Shown here piece after piece: positions 13,603 through 19,729 of a stretch of 19,729 nt of DNA. Both the position numbers and the translations under genes were made by a program. Every line of letters begins with the position of its first letter. Position 1 is the first letter of the stretch. Source of the stretch: Defluviitaleaceae bacterium (lineage in GTDB: Bacteria; Bacillota; Clostridia; Lachnospirales; WQUN01); the NCBI GenBank assembly GCA_009783395.1, contig WRHA01000360.1:1-19729 (forward strand). Direction: 5' to 3'. Below the pieces are notes generated by a model. It searched no databases and was not told the DNA's origin. It saw only the letters and a program-made list of their open reading frames with translations.

Positions 13603-16266
13603 ATGTCAAATTTGTATACAAAAAGGGAATTGACATTTTACTCGTCGGAAGAGCTGCAAAAAATTGCAGAAGAGCAAAATATAGTCGCCGCTCGTATGTT
13701 AAGAAACTCTGCCGGCGACAAGGAAAAATTGATAGATTTAATTTTTCAATACTGCGCCAAACCTTCACAAAAAATCATTAAAAAAGTTGATAATGATCTG
13801 ATAAAATTTTTAAATGAAAATAAAAAAATGTTCAATTTCAAGGAATATCAAACCGACTTAAAAATACCCGCCACGATAAATGTCTACAAAAATTGTTTTA
13901 CGGGAACAGAAGCGGGTCTTAAAGCAGAAGGAACATTAAACGGAACAAAACTGAAACAAAGCAATGCCTTTTTGCTTAAACGCGGAAATAAAAATGCCGA
14001 AGGAACATTCGATTACGATATAATTTCCATAGTAAACATTTGTGAAGAAAATAAAGAATTGTACTTAGTTTTTAATAAGACATCTCTTTCCTTTGTAAAT
14101 TATCGCGAAAGCGATTCAAAAAAATATTTGATTGGTTTTTTCGGAATCGATGAAAGCGACGAATTGTACAAACTTTCATATAATAAATCAATACACAACG
14201 AATTAAAAAAAGACTGTTTTGTCGAAGCAATCCCGCAATTTGAAATAAAAAATTTAGCTAAAACAAAAAGCCCTTTGGCCGTTTATTTCGGGGCAAAAAA
14301 AACATATGCAATGGGATACAAAAACGAAAAACCTCAAGAAATAAAATTTGACGGCTTTAATTATGTACCTTCCGTTGTTTCTGTAAAAAATATAGAAAAA
14401 TCTCTTTTATCGGACGTTGAGTTTGTTTTCGGACATAAGGCTGTAAAACATGCCCAAAATGTAATATATGGCGAGAAATCCATACCGTCGTTTTTTTTCG
14501 ACATGAAAAGTTTGACAATTGACAGTAACAAACTTATTGAAAATAGTTTGAAAATCAGCGATATGGAAGACAACAGGGAAACCATAGATAGGGCTATTAT
14601 CATTAAAGAATTTATTCTTTATTTAGTCGAAACCGCAAAAATACAAGACAAAATCAATTATAAAGACGTTTGTGTTCTGTGTCCCACCTTAGAAATACGA
14701 TATTTTCAAAGTGCCTTCAGCGAGATATTTAAGGATTGCCAGGACTGCAGTGTGCATGTTTTTCCATATGAAAGTGCCGCTTTATTCAAGGATACCGACG
14801 ACGAGTACAGCGAAGATGCGATTGTTTTGAATTTTGCTTACGACAGTATTTCTGTTTGCCATACAGAGTTATTTTCTTCCGGAATTGGTACGAACGAAAA
14901 TATTGATTACGCAACATTTGAAAATACCTCTGTAAAAGACTCCGAAGAAGACGTAGTTCGCAATAATTTTTCACCCTATGGATACAAAAATTTAAATGGT
15001 TGGCTTTTTAAATATGTAAAAATTTTATTGTCCAGATATTATAAAAATCCGATAAATTTTAACGAATCGTTTTTTTTACTCTACAATTCGGGGGAAGAGG
15101 GAATCGCGGCTTTTAATGAAGCAATTGAAACAGAATATAAAAATTCCGAAAACATTATACCAACGGATACAAAAAAAGATGATTTGAATGACAGTGACTA
15201 CAAAAAGGTAAGGCGTAATTTTTACAGCATAAAAGAACTTACCGAAAATATTACGAATGAATTTTTTTCTCAAATAATAAAAAATGATGATACGGATTTG
15301 GCAGAATTCACAAGCGATCTGCATGAATTGATAGACCAGGGAAAATATGAAGAGCTTAAAACAAGGCTGAACAGCATCCCGCAAGAAAATAAAAATTCAT
15401 CGTCGGATGAGCTGGATATGAAAAAAATATGCGAAAACGTTTCTTCAAATTCGTTTTCTTGGAAAATTTATGTAAGGGACAAAAAGAACGCACCTCTTGT
15501 AGGGCATGATAATTTACCGCAAATTGAGATAAGCAAACAAGGTGTACTTCGTATATTCAAATACGCAACTCAAAAAAATCTAAATCAAATGAATTTTAAT
15601 TTTTCCGGAGCAGAGAAAATTTGCATAATACAGGAGGATACCGATTTTGGGTTCATCGACCAAGTGCTTTGTAATCAAGAGCGCGACTTGTCTCCCGACG
15701 CCATACATCATATGTCTGTTTCCGCTGTGCTAAATTCTGCTGTTATGTTGCATGAAAAATTATATAGGCGTGATTTTTTCAAAATAAATAATTCGTCGGA
15801 GTTTGAAAGAAGGACAAGTATTTATTTGAAATCCTTGGGTTATGAACTTAAGCATGACGGTGCAAATACTTGTATTTTAGACAAAATAATTAAAAACGGA
15901 CACTATGCTTTTAACAGACCCGAAACGGTCAAGCATTACGCAATTAAGCTTTCAAAAAAGGACGGTTCGTCCAAAAACATGGGTGAGCAATTTAAGCCCG
16001 ACGATTTTGACCACTACGATGGAAACCAAGCACAAGAATTTCTCGAAAAAATGGGAAAGAAAATAAGTGACAATATGCCTGTAAACACGCTGCTTAACAT
16101 GGCTTTAAATGCATATACAATTTTCATCTGTGAAACCCCAGAGGGGTTGATTAAGGAATTTGTTCTTAAATACTCCGATGATAACAGAGGGAACTATTCA
16201 ATTTCGAAAGATTGTCGGATATTAAATTCGCATTTTGATTTTTATGAAGGAGAGTTTTTAGTTTGA
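13603..16266 (+). CDS. Hsp70/actin-fold-like protein with degenerate ATP-binding motifs (887 aa)
   Basis: AGGGGAA precedes ATG 13603. Residues 14-50 resemble a SAP/Rho-N-type helical motif (ELQKIAEEQNI ... KEKLIDLI). About 65-215 is beta-rich and unassigned. From about 224 to 500 the order of Hsp70 nucleotide-binding elements can be followed: phosphate-1 as AVYFGAKKTY (226-235) instead of GIDxGTTxS; YVPSVVSV; FGHKAVKHA; VCVLCPTLEIR like 'ITVPAxF'; FPYESAALF (387-395) like 'NEPTAAAL'; and phosphate-2 as VLNFAYDSI (408-416) instead of 'FDLGGGTxD'. The fold seems kept while the Asp and Gly residues that hold ATP are gone. The C-terminal roughly 380 residues lack an ordinary substrate-binding domain. 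With the HPD-less J protein (4483) it forms a matched degenerate pair, perhaps scaffolding baseplate or effector loading. This is motif reading, so moderately sure. Confidence 0.62.
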   Translation: MSNLYTKRELTFYSSEELQKIAEEQNIVAARMLRNSAGDKEKLIDLIFQYCAKPSQKIIKKVDNDLIKFLNENKKMFNFKEYQTDLKIPATINVYKNCFTGTEAGLKAEGTLNGTKLKQSNAFLLKRGNKNAEGTFDYDIISIVNICEENKELYLVFNKTSLSFVNYRESDSKKYLIGFFGIDESDELYKLSYNKSIHNELKKDCFVEAIPQFEIKNLAKTKSPLAVYFGAKKTYAMGYKNEKPQEIKFDGFNYVPSVVSVKNIEKSLLSDVEFVFGHKAVKHAQNVIYGEKSIPSFFFDMKSLTIDSNKLIENSLKISDMEDNRETIDRAIIIKEFILYLVETAKIQDKINYKDVCVLCPTLEIRYFQSAFSEIFKDCQDCSVHVFPYESAALFKDTDDEYSEDAIVLNFAYDSISVCHTELFSSGIGTNENIDYATFENTSVKDSEEDVVRNNFSPYGYKNLNGWLFKYVKILLSRYYKNPINFNESFFLLYNSGEEGIAAFNEAIETEYKNSENIIPTDTKKDDLNDSDYKKVRRNFYSIKELTENITNEFFSQIIKNDDTDLAEFTSDLHELIDQGKYEELKTRLNSIPQENKNSSSDELDMKKICENVSSNSFSWKIYVRDKKNAPLVGHDNLPQIEISKQGVLRIFKYATQKNLNQMNFNFSGAEKICIIQEDTDFGFIDQVLCNQERDLSPDAIHHMSVSAVLNSAVMLHEKLYRRDFFKINNSSEFERRTSIYLKSLGYELKHDGANTCILDKIIKNGHYAFNRPETVKHYAIKLSKKDGSSKNMGEQFKPDDFDHYDGNQAQEFLEKMGKKISDNMPVNTLLNMALNAYTIFICETPEGLIKEFVLKYSDDNRGNYSISKDCRILNSHFDFYEGEFLV

Positions 16267-17015
16267 AAACAATAAAAGTCAATAAACCACGTTTTATCTA
16301 TGGAAATATATTAAAAAAAGAAATGCTTGAAAATATGCGAGATTTTTCATACGACTTTATGGGTTGTCTTTACGGCGATTTGTCTGATGGTATAGTTTCC
16401 GGTTTTAAGCCTGTTCCGGGCGAGGATTTTAAAGAGAACCCGCGCTTGAAGATTTCAAGCGGAATTGTTAAACATAAATCTGATATTTTTCTGATACCTG
16501 AAGTTGATAAACTGGATTGTGAAAGTGCAATTGGTAAAAAAATGGCGATAAAGTTGATTCTTGGTGATAAATCAGAAGACGAAGACTGGGAGACATTGGA
16601 GGTGAAAATTGCAATTTCAGAACCCAATGTTGCTTACGAAGGAGCTGAATTTGAACTGGGCCGCTTTTCACTGCAAAGCAAAGATGAATTGAAAACAGAC
16701 TACAACACACTAAATGATTTTGAAACAATAAATTTTTACAATGTTGTCAATGCAAAATATGCGGGATATGGAACGGAAAGCACACTTTCACCTGCTATAA
16801 CAAAAACATTTGCAAAAAGCGTATTGTCCAAAGCAAAGAAGCCTACTTCGCAGTTAATGTCTAAAGTTGGCTTGTTTTTAAACAACAGAACAGTGGAGAA
16901 AAATCTTTTAGTGCATTTTATAAGAAGCGAAGCCGGCGTTACACAAATAAGCGACACTGCAAGTAATGAGGATTTATTTAAAGAATTAAAATCCTTGGAG
17001 CAACGACTAAAATAA
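16263..17015 (+). CDS. Possible baseplate/adaptor protein (250 aa)
   Basis: TTG 16263 overlaps the previous stop (TTGA), with AAGGAGAG about 9 nt upstream. Residues 19-78 have a pattern seen in phage and CIS baseplate or fibre-base proteins: a short helix (MLENMRDFSYDF), then LSDGIVSGFKP, then LKISSGIVKHKSDIFLIPE, i.e. 'DGIvsGf...l.i..GI.....'. The middle is beta-rich and the end is helical (LFKELKSLEQRL). I recall similar clostridial proteins carrying the mistaken label 'DNA and RNA helicase'; no helicase motif is present here. Position between the Hsp70-like and tube-like genes fits a baseplate wedge or adaptor. The assignment is tentative. Confidence 0.55.
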   Translation: MKTIKVNKPRFIYGNILKKEMLENMRDFSYDFMGCLYGDLSDGIVSGFKPVPGEDFKENPRLKISSGIVKHKSDIFLIPEVDKLDCESAIGKKMAIKLILGDKSEDEDWETLEVKIAISEPNVAYEGAEFELGRFSLQSKDELKTDYNTLNDFETINFYNVVNAKYAGYGTESTLSPAITKTFAKSVLSKAKKPTSQLMSKVGLFLNNRTVEKNLLVHFIRSEAGVTQISDTASNEDLFKELKSLEQRLK

Positions 17016-17031
17016 CAAAGGTCGGTCTCTT

Positions 17032-17472
17032 ATGAAATTTTTGAAAAAACTTAAAATATTTCAAGGTAAAGAAGTTATAGCCGGTGATTTAGGCTTGGTG
17101 ATTAAATTTTCTTTGATTCGTATTAACGGGAAGGTTTATGAGACTTTTCAAACTGTTACGGACATTGACAAAATAAAATTAAGGCAAAACATATCCCTCT
17201 CAGACATTGTAACCAACGAAAAATATCTTTCTGTTTTTCCTCTGGTTGAGCATGTATTCATCAAAAAAACAGGTAAAGACACGATCAAATTGAATATCCG
17301 GGGCTTTAAATCAAAAATTCCGGAATATTCTATAGCCGTTTTCGGCAACAAAGAAAACGGCGAGATATGCAATAACACAAGTGTGCGGATTTTTGAAAAA
17401 AACAGTAATAAAACAGAAATTCAAATCATCTTTTTCTTTCAAAAAAAGGAGGTTTATTACAATCATGGCTAA
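17032..17472 (+). CDS. Unrecognised beta-rich protein (146 aa)
   Basis: A weak AAAGGTCGG lies about 6-9 nt before ATG 17032. The product is basic and probably all-beta, with no cysteine-cluster, signal peptide or membrane segment; strands include VIKFSLIRINGKVYETF and TEIQIIFFFQ. Its last 8 nt overlap the start of the next gene, whose ribosome binding site lies inside this frame, so the two are likely co-translated. Size and place between baseplate-like and tube-like genes suggest a small structural part of the injection system (for instance a tube terminator or wedge subunit), but nothing specific supports this. Confidence 0.6.
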   Translation: MKFLKKLKIFQGKEVIAGDLGLVIKFSLIRINGKVYETFQTVTDIDKIKLRQNISLSDIVTNEKYLSVFPLVEHVFIKKTGKDTIKLNIRGFKSKIPEYSIAVFGNKENGEICNNTSVRIFEKNSNKTEIQIIFFFQKKEVYYNHG

Positions 17473-18742
17473 AAAAGACAATATTATTTTCACGATTTCA
17501 ACTCGTCAAGGCGAAAATGCTTCCATGGTAATAAATTTAAGCAAAGACGCTTTGGATTCCTATGAAATAATAAGGCATCCCTTGCAGGAGAATGAAAAAA
17601 ACGAAAAGATTGCCACCGACATTAAAATCAAAGGTCGGCTTGCTGTTAATATTACCCGCAACGGTTCTGCCGACCAAAAAACGAAAAAAGAGAATGAGAA
17701 AAAAAGCAAGCGAGAAAGAATCACGGGTTTTATAAAAAAGCAGGGTCGCAATTTGATTAATAAAAATTTGGGCATTGACAAGCCCGCAGCCGAAAAAGTC
17801 TCAAATAATATTCTTAATGCCGTTGAAGCCGGCGGTAAATTGTTTAAAACATTTATCGCTAAGCCTGACGTGGAAACCGTTGATAATTATCCTGATGTTT
17901 CAGAAAATGAGAAAACAGAAAAGAAACTTCCTTTCGGCAAATTTACACGATTTTATAAGGATGTCGTGAAATTGTTTAACAATGTGGTCGAGCGGCTAAA
18001 CCAAGAAGACGCAGATGAAATTATGAACAATTATCTTGAATGTGCAAGCACGGCGGATGCAGTTCAAGTAATTGAAGACTGCGCATCCAAAGTCATATAT
18101 GACAACGATGTTCTGCTGCCCGACAACGAGGATGAGGCGAAGGAGTACATTGAATTATTAGAGTGTCTTCTTGATGAGTTGCTCAAATATTTTAACAAGG
18201 GCATAGGTGTGCTGGAAAAAGGCGGCTTATTGGGTGAGTTTCTTTTGGTTGCTTATTCGTTGGCCGATCATATTGGCGAAAAACTAAACATAGAGTCTGA
18301 CGAGAATTATGAACTGGAAACGGACAAAGCAGATGGAGAAGATAAGGGAGAAAAAGTTGGCTTCCCGAAAAAATTAAAAAAACAAGCTATGAAACAAGTT
18401 GAAGATGAAATAGGCAAACTTAAAGACAAAGCGAAGGCCATTTTGGATGCAGCTGTCGCATGGCTCTCCGCAAGAAACATCAAAACAGATATGAAACCCG
18501 AATACCTGGTAGAGTGGGCATTGCGTCATAATGGAGAGCCTGCTTGTTATATGAAGGTTGACCATTCTTTGGAAGGTGTTTCAATCAAGGGTTTAGAGAG
18601 TGATTTGTTGGAAAAAAGCAGAGATTTAGGCGTGTTTTATGTTGTATCTTACGTGGAAACCTTCGACAACAATAATTTAAGCGTCGAAAGAGGTTTGGGT
18701 TCATTTGAAATGCTTCTTCGCAGACACACATTTTTGCAATAG
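17465..18742 (+). CDS. Possible tube-like protein with a long helical insertion (425 aa)
   Basis: The start is ATG 17465, about 12 nt after AAGGAGG; the open frame extends upstream to 17381, but that part overlaps the previous gene and lacks a site. Residues 1-65 are beta-rich (IIFTIST, ATDIKIKGRLAVNITRN). About 70-330 is charged and helical, with Lys-rich (KKENEKKSKRERI) and acidic segments. The end returns to strands: CYMKVDHSLEGVSIKG, then FYVVSYVETFDNN (391-403) and GSFEMLLRR. This last block matches the tube proteins at 3980 (FVVSYDEKF ... FELEVRQR) and 18755 (YIVSYSE ... FVLKLSQK). It may therefore be an Hcp-like fold split by about 260 helical residues, suited to a tube initiator, terminator or tape-measure-linked role. 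Alternative: an unrelated baseplate protein with a chance match. Confidence 0.6.
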   Translation: MAKKDNIIFTISTRQGENASMVINLSKDALDSYEIIRHPLQENEKNEKIATDIKIKGRLAVNITRNGSADQKTKKENEKKSKRERITGFIKKQGRNLINKNLGIDKPAAEKVSNNILNAVEAGGKLFKTFIAKPDVETVDNYPDVSENEKTEKKLPFGKFTRFYKDVVKLFNNVVERLNQEDADEIMNNYLECASTADAVQVIEDCASKVIYDNDVLLPDNEDEAKEYIELLECLLDELLKYFNKGIGVLEKGGLLGEFLLVAYSLADHIGEKLNIESDENYELETDKADGEDKGEKVGFPKKLKKQAMKQVEDEIGKLKDKAKAILDAAVAWLSARNIKTDMKPEYLVEWALRHNGEPACYMKVDHSLEGVSIKGLESDLLEKSRDLGVFYVVSYVETFDNNNLSVERGLGSFEMLLRRHTFLQ

Positions 18743-18754
18743 GAGGGTTTGAAA

Positions 18755-19162
18755 ATGGATAGAAAAGAGCATATGAATATAAAACTTACTGTGGGAAAAA
18801 CACAACCTGTAAGTCTCACAAGTTTTGATTTCAGCATTGAATCAAACAGTTCAAAGTACGGAAAAGCTAATAATCCTGACAGGTTTATTAACTTGCGAGG
18901 AGCCTTAGTAAGAAACCAAGCTTTGGTGCAGACTCTCAGAAAATGGAGCGAGGATGCGAATGTTGGCGATGATATTTATAAAAAAGTGACGGTAAAAGTT
19001 TTGCATAAAAACAGGGCTATTCGCACTTTTGAATTTGAAAATGCATACATCGTGTCGTATAGCGAATGTATTGACGCTTCAACGTCGGGGGGGCATTTTG
19101 TGTTAAAACTGTCACAAAAATTGGTAAAAGGCGCAGGAATAACATCCGATAGCGAAATGTAG
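18755..19162 (+). CDS. Hcp-like tube protein of the contractile system (second copy, 135 aa)
   Basis: ATG 18755 lies 7 nt after AGGAGGG; an in-frame TTG at 18749 is too close to that site to be the start. It is paralogous to the 139-aa protein at 3980: same length, FEFENAYIVSYSECID (about 92-107) versus FVKFPNAFVVSYDEKF, and the same closing strand (FVLKLSQK versus FELEVRQR). Contractile systems often carry more than one tube-family protein, with a minor copy forming the ring that joins the main tube to the VgrG spike. Sitting just upstream of the small protein and the VgrG-like gene, this one is the better candidate for that tube-initiator ring, while the copy behind the sheath gene is probably the bulk tube. 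The role split is inferred from position. Confidence 0.7.
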   Translation: MDRKEHMNIKLTVGKTQPVSLTSFDFSIESNSSKYGKANNPDRFINLRGALVRNQALVQTLRKWSEDANVGDDIYKKVTVKVLHKNRAIRTFEFENAYIVSYSECIDASTSGGHFVLKLSQKLVKGAGITSDSEM

Positions 19163-19190
19163 CGGCAAATGGTTCTCGGAGGTAATAAGA

Positions 19191-19334
19191 ATGATAAAAA
19201 AAAGATTTGAAGATGAAATAATCATCAGATATGTAATCGAACACAAGCAGCAAAATGATGAAAGAGTCGAGGAGGAGTTAAGCCATGGTAAAAGCAAGGA
19301 CACCTGCGTGGGAGTTGAAAATAGGAAGCAATAG
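19191..19334 (+). CDS. Small protein between tube and VgrG-like genes (47 aa)
   Basis: ATG 19191 has an excellent GGAGGT site (19178-19183) 7 nt upstream. The frame encodes 47 residues, first a charged amphipathic stretch (RFEDEIIIRYVIEHKQ), then a polar tail with one Cys39. It ends inside the VgrG-like gene in another frame (50-nt overlap). Phage-tail and extracellular CIS clusters commonly have a short ORF at this place (for example afp6/pvc6-type genes), which supports it being real. Its function is unknown. Confidence 0.62.
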   Translation: MIKKRFEDEIIIRYVIEHKQQNDERVEEELSHGKSKDTCVGVENRKQ

Positions 19335-19729
19335 CTACAAGTTGCTTAAAATAGATGTTCTTAACTTCAGCTCTCGGATAAATAAACATGCTGTAATGAA
19401 TGTAAAGGCAAGCTTATCCGGCGAAAAAAGCGATTTTGAAAAAATCCTTGAAGTAGACAGGGAAACACAAGTTACCCTCCTTGAGAAAACAACAAAAGAA
19501 ACAGTATCTCTTTTTGTTGGTTTAGTCAGTCATTTGAATCTGGATTTTCGACGTGAAATTATTTGTATTGAAATGACTGTTGTTTCAAATACTTACACCT
19601 GTGACATAAAACGAGATGAAAAACGGGCTTTTCAAAACAAAGAAACTACTTACGGCGATTTAGTTGATGCTGTTGCAGGGGCAGGGGTTTGTTCGACAGG
19701 GGATTATGCAGATGAATCTATTGAGGAAT
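19285..19729 (+). CDS. VgrG/gpD-like spike protein, N-terminal part (truncated by window)
   Basis: GAGGAGG lies about 9-10 nt before ATG 19285; 148 codons are visible before the right edge. The sequence follows the N-terminal domain of phage late-control protein D/VgrG: opening strands with LKIGSNSYKLLKIDVLNFSS, a central LFVGLVSHLNLDF, a strand with CIEMTVVSNTYTCDIKRDEK, then the family hallmark RAFQNKETTYGDLVDAVAG, equivalent to 'RSFQd.xmTYxdvv..v'. VgrG/gpD trimers form the hub and spike at the tip of the tube. The gene follows the second tube gene and the 47-aa ORF. This is the clearest marker that the cluster is a contractile injection system. The spike tip and any effector extension are outside the window. 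Confidence 0.85.
   Translation, partial: MVKARTPAWELKIGSNSYKLLKIDVLNFSSRINKHAVMNVKASLSGEKSDFEKILEVDRETQVTLLEKTTKETVSLFVGLVSHLNLDFRREIICIEMTVVSNTYTCDIKRDEKRAFQNKETTYGDLVDAVAGAGVCSTGDYADESIEE

Noticed and set aside
4483..16266. J-domain and Hsp70-like genes as a housekeeping DnaK/DnaJ heat-shock locus
   Set aside because: Both lack the key functional motifs, are far apart, lack grpE/hrcA nearby, and sit among contractile-system genes.
17381..17464. N-terminal extension of the 425-aa protein from ATG 17381
   Set aside because: It overlaps the preceding gene, lacks a ribosome binding site, and a good AAGGAGG precedes ATG 17465.
1497..19729. Prophage or R-type bacteriocin
   Set aside because: No integrase, capsid, terminase, holin or lysin is visible, while TM, FHA and PP2C-like proteins are present. 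Genes beyond the window could still change this.

Overview
The window looks like a piece of a low-to-moderate G+C Gram-positive chromosome, most likely Clostridia/Bacillota. The reasons are strong AGGAGG-type ribosome binding sites before nearly every gene, GTG/TTG starts among the ATGs, a Sec-secreted GH10 xylanase of the kind found in plant-fibre-degrading anaerobes, and zinc-ribbon/FHA-like proteins of a clostridial style. The standard genetic code fits throughout. I see no tRNA, rRNA, CRISPR array, transposase or integrase.

Layout. (1) 1-612, minus strand: the N-terminal 204 residues of a secreted GH10 endo-xylanase, cut by the window edge, with its own extended -10 promoter. (2) 707-1030: a small helical protein of unknown function, closed by a good intrinsic terminator at 1060-1089. 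(3) 1181-1464: a TATAAT promoter inside an 8-bp inverted repeat, then a short XRE-family regulator. (4) 1497 to the right edge: one long co-directional gene set of at least 18 kb with short gaps or overlaps and no convincing internal terminator. In order it encodes a probable contractile sheath protein (804 aa), an Hcp-like tube protein, a J-domain-like protein, a two-helix membrane protein, two zinc-ribbon proteins with FHA or degenerate FHA domains, a giant PP2C-like/TM/TPR protein (1730 aa), two unrecognised proteins, an Hsp70-like protein, a possible baseplate protein, another unknown, a 425-aa protein whose ends look tube-like around a long helical insert, a second Hcp-like tube protein, a 47-aa protein, and the start of a VgrG/gpD-like spike protein that runs off the window.

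Interpretation. The sheath, tube, small protein and VgrG-like spike identify a contractile injection system (CIS). The order tube, small ORF, VgrG-like resembles phage-tail and extracellular CIS clusters. The proposed one-gene sheath with a TssB-like N-terminus, the predicted membrane proteins, and the PP2C/FHA signalling proteins suggest instead a cell-anchored, T6SS-like machine adapted to a Gram-positive envelope. No lysis, integration or head genes are visible.

The most striking feature is that the regulatory and chaperone proteins look catalytically degenerate. The J domain has STD instead of HPD. The Hsp70-like protein lacks the phosphate-binding signatures. The PP2C-like domain has lost three of the four expected metal-binding Asp positions. 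This suggests that enzyme folds have been reused as structural or docking parts of an injection machine. That reading is inference from motif inspection only. No database search or structure prediction was possible here.
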